From NCBI GenBank assembly GCA_910586105.1, contig CAJUGU010000121.1, positions 1 to 12,006 on the forward strand: a stretch of DNA of 12,006 nucleotides, in the 5' to 3' direction. The translations under genes and the position numbers were made by a program. Shown here piece by piece: positions 1 to 6,127 of this stretch. Every line of letters starts with the position of its first letter. Positions within the stretch are counted from its first letter, which is position 1. The notes beneath the pieces were generated by a model. It ran no database searches and was not told where the DNA came from. It worked only from the letters and a program-made list of their open reading frames with translations. This stretch comes from an uncultured Eubacteriales bacterium (lineage in GTDB: Bacteria > Bacillota > Clostridia > Oscillospirales > Butyricicoccaceae).

Positions 1-2
1 TA

Positions 3-54
3 ATCAACCATTCTTACTTTTGTAAATTACTGGATATTTTATGAAACTGCCGTG
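3..54 (+). repeat. Left arm of 52-bp perfect inverted repeat
   Basis: These 52 bases are the exact reverse complement of the last 52 bases of the window (11955-12006). Identity stops abruptly at position 55. The arm begins ATCAACCATTCTTAC and ends CTGCCGTG. It is AT-rich, unlike the GC-rich sequence just inside. It could be the edge of a dispersed element copied on both sides, the end of a mobile or invertible segment, or a contig-end effect of assembly through a repeat. Confidence 0.9.
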
Positions 55-73
55 TGCGACGCGTAGGTTCGTG

Positions 74-102
74 TTGACTTCCTCGCGCGGTTGGAGTATA
101 CT
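74..102 (+). promoter_or_regulatory. Sigma-A type promoter of the M15 lipoprotein gene
   Basis: TTGACT (74-79) and TATACT (97-102) are separated by 17 bases, each one mismatch from consensus. Transcription would start near 109, giving a leader of about 170 bases before the ATG at 280. The promoter lies 20 bases inside the terminal repeat. Confidence 0.75.
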
Positions 103-109
103 GGAATGG

Positions 110-279
110 AAAATCCCGCCGGGAGAAAGGGGCAAGCCCTTTGTCTCCCAGCGTTTTCAGAGCCGCGGATCGCGCGGCTCGTCTTCACTTTTCCGGGAAA
201 TTATCGAAGGACCTGTATTCACAAGCCGGAAGCAGCGGCTGCGGGTGCGCCCGGGGCAGGCGGAAGGAGGTATCAGGCC
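110..279 (+). other. Structured 5' leader of the M15 lipoprotein gene
   Basis: Two stable hairpins lie in the predicted untranslated leader. The first pairs 121-126 with 144-149 and 127-131 with 137-141. The second is a perfect 8-bp stem, 160-167 with 173-180, with a 5-base loop. Neither is followed by a good T-run, so neither is an obvious terminator. A GGAAGGAGG ribosome site at 262-270 precedes the start codon by 9 bases. I do not recognise a known riboswitch class; a cis-regulatory role is possible but unproven. Confidence 0.4.
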
Positions 280-1971
280 ATGAAAAAGGGTTGGCTCGCG
301 CCATTGATGGCGCTGGCCTTATGTTGCGCGTCCTGCGCGCCACAGATGGAGACGTTTCAGGGCGAAGCCATCAGCGGCAGCACGGCGGACTGGATCGATG
401 CTCCGGCGCCCATATTAAATATGCCAAACCAGCAGGAGCCGGATACGGCAGCGAACGAGGAAGAGCCGGAGGAGAAACCCGGCTTCCCAGAGGTGTTGAC
501 CTGGACGACCGAGCCGGTGCTGGACAGCGCGCAAATGCCGGACGATCATAATGGTTTGGAGCTGCCCGTGCAGGGGGCGACCGGTTATGCTTCGATCCAA
601 CTGCCGATGTGGCGGTCGGTCGAGGACAGCGCCGCAGCGCGCAGCGCGGTCGAGGAATGGCAGCGCGCACAGGCGGAAGCCCAACGGCTCCGCGAAGAAG
701 AGGAAGCCCGCCGGTTGGAAGCGGCCCGCCTAGAAGCGGAAGCGCGGCAGGCAGAGGAAGAACGGCAGCGGCAGGCGACCGCTGCGGTCGGCGTGACCTC
801 GTCAGGGCAAGCCCCGGTGTTGGGACCGATCTCGACAGAGCCGTACGCATCGGGAGACGACATGCCTGCGGAGGATGGCGCTGCCGTTGACAATGCAGGA
901 GTCGAAGGGACAACGCCGGAGGACAAGGGCTCCGGGACAGAGCCTGTTGCGGTAGAGCCGCAGGATCCCGCGGCGCCGGAGCCTGCCGTGACCGAGCCGG
1001 AAACCGCACAGCCAGAGGTCGTGGAAAAAGGCCCTACGTTGACCGACGGCGCGATGGCGATCCTGCCCGCAGGAACGCCGTTTACGATTTTGCAAGAGGC
1101 TGGGGACTGGTGGAAAGTCCGCTGCGAAGTGGATTATACCGATACCGATGGACAGAAGAAGCATGGCGAAGCGATCGGTTGGGTCGAACATCATTGGTGC
1201 ATGATAAACCTGCCGGATGTGATCCCTTCCATCCTGTATGACGCGACCAATGGATATGCATCGAAATTTGTATCCTGCGGCAAGCCCTTGGAAGGGATCA
1301 CCGGACAGGCGCTTTATGTCGGCAAGACGCCGAATGCAAGGCTTGGCGAAGAAGAGTTCATGGCGCCGGTGCTGTATTCCATGGCGTTCCGGTTATGCGC
1401 CGCCCAGCGCAGCGCGCTTTCCCAGGGCAACTGCATCGTGCTATATGAGGGATACCGCCCCCTGGATGTGCAGCTGAAGGTATCGGGCGTGCTGCGGGTG
1501 ATGATCCGGGACGATGCAGAAGTCCGCGCAGGCGTGACCAGCGCCCCGTGGAACATCTCCTGGTTCATTGCGACCAGCGCTTCCAATCACCAGCATGGCT
1601 ACGCGGTCGATATGAGCCTTGCACGGGTCGGCTCGGTGCGTGAGTGCCTGTCCGGGACGTATCGGTACATACGGGTGGAGACCAGTAAACTGTATGATAT
1701 GCCGACTGCGATGCATGAGCTGAGCCGTGCTGCGGCAACCTTCACGACGCCGGTCAGCAGTAATTCTGAGACCGCATGGAGATCGGCGGTGCTCGCCCCC
1801 ACGATGAATGAGCCCGCGATCGGGATGCAGCGGTATTGTACGGATGCCGGTTTGACGCCGTTGGCCTCCGAATGGTGGCATTTCAATGATCTGACGACAC
1901 GGGCAGGTGTGTTAAGTAATCTGGGCAATGGAGACTTTTTTATTACACGCTGCCGGAGTATTGCGCCATAA
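280..1971 (+). CDS. Lipoprotein with coiled coil, SH3-like and VanX-like M15 D,D-dipeptidase/carboxypeptidase domain
   Basis: A 563-residue protein predicted to be anchored outside the membrane and to cut D-Ala-D-Ala-type bonds in peptidoglycan precursors or stems. The start at 280 was chosen because it follows GGAAGGAGG and opens a lipoprotein signal (MKKGWLAPLMALALCCASC, Cys19 as lipidation site). An upstream in-frame TTG at 91 falls inside the promoter and is rejected. Domains: low-complexity acidic linker 20-100; Glu/Arg/Ala-rich coiled coil about 114-168; Pro/Glu linker to 250; SH3-like segment about 252-307 with the GDWWKV motif; M15 domain about 310-555. M15 hallmarks are Arg393 in EGYRP, zinc ligands His437 and Asp444 in SNHQHGYAVD, and Glu531/His534 in EWWHF. 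All catalytic residues are present. VanX proper is about 200 residues, so the N-terminal half is an addition. It stands alone between its own promoter and terminator. The peptidase family is secure; the exact substrate is inferred. Confidence 0.88.
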   Translation: MKKGWLAPLMALALCCASCAPQMETFQGEAISGSTADWIDAPAPILNMPNQQEPDTAANEEEPEEKPGFPEVLTWTTEPVLDSAQMPDDHNGLELPVQGATGYASIQLPMWRSVEDSAAARSAVEEWQRAQAEAQRLREEEEARRLEAARLEAEARQAEEERQRQATAAVGVTSSGQAPVLGPISTEPYASGDDMPAEDGAAVDNAGVEGTTPEDKGSGTEPVAVEPQDPAAPEPAVTEPETAQPEVVEKGPTLTDGAMAILPAGTPFTILQEAGDWWKVRCEVDYTDTDGQKKHGEAIGWVEHHWCMINLPDVIPSILYDATNGYASKFVSCGKPLEGITGQALYVGKTPNARLGEEEFMAPVLYSMAFRLCAAQRSALSQGNCIVLYEGYRPLDVQLKVSGVLRVMIRDDAEVRAGVTSAPWNISWFIATSASNHQHGYAVDMSLARVGSVRECLSGTYRYIRVETSKLYDMPTAMHELSRAAATFTTPVSSNSETAWRSAVLAPTMNEPAIGMQRYCTDAGLTPLASEWWHFNDLTTRAGVLSNLGNGDFFITRCRSIAP

Positions 1972-1981
1972 GATCGAAAGA

Positions 1982-2003
1982 CCTGCCGGAAGGCGGGTTT
2001 TTT
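1982..2003 (+). terminator. Intrinsic terminator of the M15 gene
   Basis: CCTGCC/GGCGGG stem with one U·G pair, GGAA tetraloop, then six T, starting 10 bases after the stop codon. The wobble pair is compatible with RNA from the plus strand only. Confidence 0.85.
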
Positions 2004-2274
2004 ACTTTGAGGAAGCGTCGGAAGGCCGCGTTCGCTCTGCGTGGGATAGAATTCGGATGGAGCGCGATCAGCGACAGACGGATCGGCAATGGGCAAATGG
2101 ACAGCCGGCAAACGGATCGGCTCCCGCCCGGCTGATAATTTTTAAAATTATACCTTTTCATGCTTTTCCAAATCGGCAAAATTTAGCCATCCCCGGATTT
2201 TACATATTTCCCGAACGGCTACAAATACTACCACTATCGCAAGTGAAATACCGAGATTGGGAGGTTAATCAGAT
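2004..2274. other. Non-coding spacer with an AT-rich palindrome
   Basis: No convincing gene. 2135-2151 is a perfect palindrome of two 8-base arms (ATAATTTT / AAAATTAT) around one T, in an AT-rich island that probably carries the promoter of the next gene. The octamer GGATCGGC occurs twice between about 2079 and 2121. I could not pick a convincing sigma-A or sigma-G promoter here. Confidence 0.4.
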
Positions 2275-2457
2275 ATGAAAGCAACTGGTATCGTCAGGAG
2301 GATCGACGACCTTGGTCGGGTCGTCATCCCGAAAGAGATACGACGCACAATGCGTATTCGAGAGGGTGACCCCTCGCTGATAACGTTGACATGGTGGGAA
2401 GCGTTCTGCGCCGGGATGCTCACGCTCGCGAAACGCAGGGGCTGGGAGGATACATAA
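2275..2457 (+). CDS. spoVT: Truncated SpoVT/AbrB-family DNA-binding protein (probable pseudogene)
   Basis: A 60-residue reading frame. Residues 1-33 (MKATGIVRRIDDLGRVVIPK, then EIRRT, then RIREGDP) match the highly conserved swapped-hairpin AbrB N-terminus of SpoVT, a regulator of late forespore gene expression in endospore formers. After GDP the expected LEI...ILKKYSPI segment and the whole C-terminal GAF-like domain (full SpoVT is about 180 residues) are missing. They are replaced by an unrelated tail ending WEDT. I checked the other two plus frames downstream to about 2690 and saw no convincing SpoVT continuation, so this is not a simple frameshift. Start and ribosome site (GGGAGG, 10 bases before ATG) are intact. 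It is either a decayed copy left by rearrangement or a small stand-alone DNA-binding protein; decay is more likely because the AbrB fold itself is incomplete. Confidence 0.7.
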   Translation: MKATGIVRRIDDLGRVVIPKEIRRTMRIREGDPSLITLTWWEAFCAGMLTLAKRRGWEDT

Positions 2458-2637
2458 CCGGTTTTTCTGCATTTTCGGAACTGCTTTGGCCAATCTGAGC
2501 AAAACAAAACGCGCTGCCTTCCCGTCAAAAGGAGATCGGGCAGCTTATTATCCAGCGCATTCGGACGGATCCCCCATCTGTTTATCTCCCGCTAAAGCTG
2601 CTTTTTCAGTATGCGTTGTTTTGCAATCCATATAGCA
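2458..2637. other. Non-coding remnant between the truncated AbrB gene and its terminator
   Basis: No supported gene in any frame. It may be decayed sequence of the truncated regulator's locus, since a strong plus-strand terminator follows. A weak GCTGCC/GGCAGC pairing (about 2512-2543) is the only local structure I see. Confidence 0.35.
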
Positions 2638-2680
2638 ATCCCACTGCCGGTAAAAGCGTTTTCCGGCAGTGGGATCTTTT
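2638..2680 (+). terminator. Strong intrinsic terminator
   Basis: A perfect 13-bp stem (2638-2650 with 2663-2675) around a loop that itself pairs AAAA with TTTT, followed by CTTTT. The T tail is only on the plus strand, so it ends transcription from the truncated AbrB gene. It may also shield the minus-strand gene that ends at 2761. Confidence 0.8.
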
Positions 2681-2760
2681 ACTACAATCTAGGGGGACAT
2701 CCAGCGGCACATCGCTTTCACATCATGCAGCCGCAATCAAATCTTTAGAAAACCAGTGTT

Positions 2761-3681
2761 TTACGCGTCCGCGCCGTCTGCGGAACGATCCGAGCCATCG
2801 GCAGCGTTCGCGCCAGCGTCGTCGCCAGATGCATCATTTTCCGTGCCTTCTGCGGTGGGTTCGGTTTCTGCTTTTTCATCCGCAGCCGTACCTTTATCAG
2901 AGGGTTCCGCCGGAGCGGTTTCCTTTGCGGTTTCGATCCCGATCGATTTCACATCCGCATTCCAGGATACGGTAAAGCCCAGCTTATCCCCAAGGTCGCG
3001 AAGCTGGAAATAAGTATTCCCATCGATGCTATAACCGGAAAGCTCAACGCTTTCGCCGTTCAGCAAGATCGCCATACTGGTCGAAGATGCGGTCACTTCC
3101 GCAGCGCCGACGCCTGCGACCAGATCGCCGTCTACCTTTTCATAATTGGTACCGCCGGTCAATTCAATGCAAAATGCTTCCGCATTCCAGGCTACATTGA
3201 ACGCTGCATCCGTACCGGTGACTGCGGCCGCGATATCGCGGAGCTTAAAATAATTGAATCCGTCAATGGTGTATGCATCAAACGCGACCGGTTCGCCATT
3301 GACTAATACAGAACTGGCGCTAAGCACCGCTTTTTTCTTTTCTACGACGGGGATCACGACCTGTGCATCGTCCTTCGCAGGGTCTGCGTCATCCTCGGTC
3401 GGTGTAGCCTCGCCTTCAGTCGGAGCCGCTTCGCCTTCGGTCGGAGCCGCTTCGCCTTCGGTCGGAGCCGCGTCGCCTTCGGTCGGAGCCGCGTCGCCTT
3501 CGGTCGGAGCCGCTTCACCTTCGGTCTGAGCCGTGTCGCCTTCGGTCGGAGCCGCGTCGCCTTCCACCGAAGCGCTGGGCGCTGCGGTATCGTCTGCCCC
3601 CTCCGCCGCGAAAGCGGTCGGAATAGCCGACATGGCCAACAGTGCTGCCAGCAGCAGCGAAAGCATCTTACGTGATTTCAT
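2761..3681 (-). CDS. Secreted protein with 7-residue repeats and two copper-amine-oxidase-N-like (stalk) domains
   Basis: 306 residues. The start at 3681 (MKSRKML) follows GGAGG by 8 bases; an in-frame ATG five codons earlier overlaps that ribosome site and is rejected. Residues 1-25 form a classical signal peptide ending AFA. Residues 39-95 are eight to nine acidic repeats of the type EGDAAPT. Two similar domains follow, about 121-175 and 201-250, each with the pattern VLVNGE.. / Y.IDG..YF.LRD(I/L)...V.WN, the signature of the stalk-type domain of Firmicute envelope proteins. The C-terminus (from about 255) is acidic, Ala/Asp/Glu-rich and probably disordered. There is no LPXTG or transmembrane anchor, so it is probably released or held non-covalently. 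No catalytic domain is visible; a role in surface binding or as a scaffold is a guess. Monocistronic. Confidence 0.85.
   Translation of the reverse strand: MKSRKMLSLLLAALLAMSAIPTAFAAEGADDTAAPSASVEGDAAPTEGDTAQTEGEAAPTEGDAAPTEGDAAPTEGEAAPTEGEAAPTEGEATPTEDDADPAKDDAQVVIPVVEKKKAVLSASSVLVNGEPVAFDAYTIDGFNYFKLRDIAAAVTGTDAAFNVAWNAEAFCIELTGGTNYEKVDGDLVAGVGAAEVTASSTSMAILLNGESVELSGYSIDGNTYFQLRDLGDKLGFTVSWNADVKSIGIETAKETAPAEPSDKGTAADEKAETEPTAEGTENDASGDDAGANAADGSDRSADGADA
3395..3562 (-). repeat. Eight tandem 21-bp repeats inside the secreted-protein gene
   Basis: Eight in-frame 21-base units (plus-strand type TCGGTCGGAGCCGCTTCGCCT), differing at a few positions and encoding EG(D/E)AAPT. Central units are nearly identical, the outer ones more diverged, the usual pattern of a tract that gains and loses units by slippage or recombination. 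Because 21 is divisible by three, changes alter length without breaking the frame. Confidence 0.92.
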
Positions 3682-3750
3682 TTTGAATTCCTCCATACTT
3701 ATAATTGCTGAAACGAAAACAATCCGCTTCAGCGTAACTGTATCATTACT

Positions 3751-3779
3751 ATTTTACCGCGTATTGAAACCTTTTTCAA
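3751..3779 (-). promoter_or_regulatory. Sigma-A type promoter of the secreted-protein gene
   Basis: Read on the minus strand: TTGAAA (3779-3774), 17 bases, TAAAAT (3756-3751). The leader is about 60 bases and contains a GCTGAA/TTCAGC hairpin (about 3733-3708) before the ribosome site. Confidence 0.75.
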
Positions 3780-3863
3780 ATCTAAAAATCACAGATTATG
3801 CGTATTATTTTTGTATAAATTGAATAATCGATCGGTTTTTGCTCCTTTCGCATATCGATATTT

Positions 3864-3908
3864 TATCAAAAGCGGCCAGCCCCGGAAAGGAGCCGACCGC
3901 TTTTGATA
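3864..3908 (-). terminator. Terminator of the symporter gene
   Basis: 20-base arms (3864-3883 and 3889-3908) around a GGAAA loop. The arms differ at three places, all transitions. In minus-strand RNA all three become G·U pairs, giving a complete 20-bp stem; in plus-strand RNA they would be A·C mismatches. This fits use by the minus-strand symporter gene that ends 23 bases away. Confidence 0.82.
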
Positions 3909-3930
3909 TCGTTTTGAAAGATCTTCCGCC

Positions 3931-5592
3931 TCACGCGGCAATGCCGAGGGGCGAGAACAGGATGTAGATCAGGACTGCAAGCGCCAACCCGACGATCGAG
4001 ACTACATGCCGATACTTCCACGGGGTCAAATCGACCGCGCCGACATCCTGCGGGATGTACTCCTCAGCCGGACGGTATTTGTTGAGCGCCCACATAATGA
4101 CCAGCTCAACCGGGAACAGCACCGCCATTGCATACAAATAATGGATGGGGTTATCCGAACCGGGATAGCAGGGCTTCACAAACAGGAACAATGCATAACA
4201 GACGACATGGAACACCGTAATGATCTTTGGCGTATATGCGGGCAGGTTCTTGAACAGGAACACGCCAAGGATCGTACACAGCACGGGCAACGACACAAAC
4301 TGGCTCATGGAATTCAGGAAGGTCGTGATCCCCTGCGCGTTCATGACAAACGGCGCGATGACGATCGAAATACAGCCCGCGATCGTGCCATAGATCTTAC
4401 CGACCTTGACGCATTTTACATCCGAAGCGCCCGGATCGATCGTCGAACGGTAAAGATCCAGCGTGAACATGGTCGACGCCGAATTCAGCACCGAGTTGAA
4501 CGACGACAGGATCGCGCCGAACATGACCGCCGCAAAGAAACCCATCACCGGCTTCGGGATGATCTCCGCGATCAACGCGGGATACGCAAAATCGATCGCC
4601 TGATCGCCCGCCGCGGCCAGCGACTCCTGAATCGAAGGCAGATAGAAGGCGATGATACCCGGGATGACCAGATACAGCGGCCCCAGGCACTTGAGGAAAC
4701 CGCAGAAGATCGCGCCCTTCTGGCCTTCCTTGAGCGACTTTGCGGCAAGCGAACGCTGCACAAACGATTGGTTCGTACACCACCAGTACAGGTTGTTGAA
4801 AAACATACCGGTGATGATGAGCGGCCACGGGACTTCCGGTTCCGCTGCGTTCCATGCGTTCACGGCGTTCATCTTGGCCGGGTCGGCGTTGACGATGTAA
4901 CGCACGCCGTCCAGGATGCCGCTGCCGCCGGTCTGCTTCGCCAGCACGGCAAACCCGATGAAGGGCACCATCAGCCCGCCGATGATCAGGCCGATGCCGT
5001 TGATCGTATCCGAAACCGCGACCGCTTTCAAGCCGCCAAAAATTGCATAGCATCCGCCGATAATGCCGATAATGACGCACAGTACGGCAACCGATTGGAA
5101 TTTGGATACGCCCAGCATATTGGAAATGCCAAAGATCTGCTCGAATACGACCGCGCCGGAATACAGGATGACCGGCAGGTTCAGGATGGAATACATGATG
5201 ACGATGACTGCCGAAAACATCGTTTTCGTGCCTTTGCCATAACGGACTTCCATCAGGGAAGGGATGGTCATTGCGCCCATTTTCAGATAGCGCGGCAGGA
5301 AATAATACGCCAGCACGAGCAGGGTGAACATGGAACCGACTTCCCATGCGATCGGGCCCATGTTCGATTTCCAGCTCTGGCCGTTCAGGCCGACGAGCTG
5401 CTCTGCGGAAAGGTTGGTCAGCAGCAGAGAACCGGCAATAACGATGCCCGGCAGTCCGCGCCCCGCGAGGAAGTACCCCTCAGCGGTCTCGAGGTTGTCG
5501 CCGCGCGTTTTCCAGCTGGAAACCAACGCGACCATTGCGGTGAACAGGACGAATGAAATCAGCGTCCAGGCGACAGATTGAAAGAATGCCAT
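3931..5592 (-). CDS. Sodium/sugar symporter, SLC5/SGLT family (YidK/vSGLT-like)
   Basis: 553 residues, a normal length for the family, with about 13-14 hydrophobic segments. It uses the sodium gradient to import a solute through the inner membrane. Family motifs include TNLSAEQLVG (59-68), AMTIPSLMEVRYG, the segment NNLYWWCTNQ..VQR (266-280), AKSLKEGQKGA and LSSFNSVLNSASTMF (362-376). By my recollection of vSGLT, the galactose-contacting and gating residues have counterparts here: Gln65, Glu84, Ser87, Asn266, Tyr269 and Lys292. The Na2-site serines correspond to Ser363/Ser364. That favours a hexose-like or related polyol substrate over amino acids or proline, but the exact substrate cannot be read. 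Start ATG at 5592 with a G-rich ribosome site (GGGGG) 8 bases upstream. The divergent LacI-type gene at 6128 is the likely regulator. No sugar-catabolic gene is adjacent. Confidence 0.92.
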   Translation of the reverse strand: MAFFQSVAWTLISFVLFTAMVALVSSWKTRGDNLETAEGYFLAGRGLPGIVIAGSLLLTNLSAEQLVGLNGQSWKSNMGPIAWEVGSMFTLLVLAYYFLPRYLKMGAMTIPSLMEVRYGKGTKTMFSAVIVIMYSILNLPVILYSGAVVFEQIFGISNMLGVSKFQSVAVLCVIIGIIGGCYAIFGGLKAVAVSDTINGIGLIIGGLMVPFIGFAVLAKQTGGSGILDGVRYIVNADPAKMNAVNAWNAAEPEVPWPLIITGMFFNNLYWWCTNQSFVQRSLAAKSLKEGQKGAIFCGFLKCLGPLYLVIPGIIAFYLPSIQESLAAAGDQAIDFAYPALIAEIIPKPVMGFFAAVMFGAILSSFNSVLNSASTMFTLDLYRSTIDPGASDVKCVKVGKIYGTIAGCISIVIAPFVMNAQGITTFLNSMSQFVSLPVLCTILGVFLFKNLPAYTPKIITVFHVVCYALFLFVKPCYPGSDNPIHYLYAMAVLFPVELVIMWALNKYRPAEEYIPQDVGAVDLTPWKYRHVVSIVGLALAVLIYILFSPLGIAA

Positions 5593-5650
5593 TCAGAAAA
5601 CCCCCATTTTTACCGTTTTATGAAGAAGGAGTGAAAGTCCGGCAAATGGT

Positions 5651-5662
5651 GTTCACGTGAAC
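5651..5662. promoter_or_regulatory. 12-bp palindrome, candidate LacI-family operator
   Basis: GTTCACGTGAAC is a perfect palindrome with a central CG, the usual centre of LacI/GalR-family operators. It lies 58 bases upstream of the symporter start, inside the predicted leader or just upstream of a second possible promoter (TTGCCG-17-CATAAA, minus). Binding by the neighbouring regulator is inferred from position and symmetry. Confidence 0.5.
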
Positions 5663-5671
5663 GCAGCTTTT

Positions 5672-5775
5672 GAAAAAATATGGTTCCTACTCTCCTCCTC
5701 CCGGATCCCCAAAATCCGGCAGGCGGACGGGTCCGAAAACCCGCTGCTTCAGGAACGATTTTCTTCTGAACCATA
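5672..5775 (-). other. Structured leader of the symporter gene, candidate attenuator or riboswitch-like RNA
   Basis: On the minus strand, stem GTTCCT/AGGAAC (5756-5751 with 5688-5683) encloses two hairpins: CGGGT/ACCCG (5743-5728) and CCGGAT/ATCCGG (5719-5701). The closing strand is followed by CATA and six T (5678-5673). The same 3' strand can instead form an 8-bp stem, TATGGTTC/GAACCATA (5775-5768 with 5686-5679), directly in front of the T-run. The two pairings exclude each other, as in attenuators. I do not recognise a known class. If transcription starts near 5768, the second pairing would be partly outside the RNA. Confidence 0.4.
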
Positions 5776-5803
5776 CGATACCACATCCTCCCATGAATTG
5801 CAA
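5775..5803 (-). promoter_or_regulatory. Probable promoter of the symporter gene with shared -35 octamer
   Basis: Minus strand: TTGCAA (5803-5798), 17 bases, TATCGT (5780-5775). The -35 box is part of GCTTGCAA and of a larger palindrome, AATTGC-AA-GCAATT (5796-5809). The regulator promoter at 6070 has the same GCTTGCAA over its own -35 box. Confidence 0.5.
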
Positions 5804-5946
5804 GCAATTTCCCTAAAAAATACCTTCCGGCGCCCATTTTTGTAAGGGTATACGAATTTCTCCCGCTTTGTTTGTGGATTTGGCGAAAAGGATTTCACGA
5901 AGCGCCGTGCGATCCCGTGCAAAAATTTTCGGCAAGCTGCTGCAAC

Positions 5947-5991
5947 GATCGACTTTGAAAACGCCGCGCGCCGGCGTTTTCAAAGTCGATC
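5947..5991. terminator. Perfect 20-bp hairpin between divergent promoters, likely bidirectional terminator
   Basis: Perfect 20-base arms (5947-5966 and 5972-5991) around a 5-base CGCGC loop. The centre has the AAAACGCCG...CGGCGTTTT layout of bidirectional terminators, and a T5 run follows at about 5997. It lies between two divergent promoters where no gene ends, so it may insulate them, end an unseen short RNA, or be a small inserted repeat. Confidence 0.55.
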
Positions 5992-6069
5992 CCCCGGTTT
6001 TTCGCTTTGCAGTGCCGGCAATTTTATGGATCCTGAGCAAGATCTGCGTTCAGCCCGCAAAATATAGGC

Positions 6070-6097
6070 TTGCAAATTGCGTGCAGTGTGCTATAAT
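6070..6097 (+). promoter_or_regulatory. Promoter of the LacI-family regulator gene
   Basis: TTGCAA (6070-6075), 16 bases, perfect TATAAT (6092-6097). The -35 box lies in GCTTGCAA (6068-6075), the octamer also found over the symporter -35 box, which suggests shared control and autoregulation. Confidence 0.78.
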
Positions 6098-6127
6098 AGG
6101 GATAACCAACACAGGAGGGCAAGGAAC

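Noticed and set aside
91..279. N-terminal extension of the M15 protein from a TTG at 91
   Set aside because: It overlaps the -35/-10 promoter, has no ribosome site, and would bury the lipoprotein signal that starts at 280 behind GGAAGGAGG.
2616..2975. 119-residue plus-strand frame
   Set aside because: It spans a strong terminator and the antisense of the secreted-protein gene, with no ribosome site.
3395..3562. Tandem repeats as a possible CRISPR array
   Set aside because: Units are contiguous 21-mers without spacers and lie in frame in a secreted-protein gene.
4006..5556. 516-residue plus-strand open frame
   Set aside because: Antisense shadow of the symporter gene; composition (Arg/His/Asp/Gln-rich) is what codon bias on the other strand produces, and there is no start signal.
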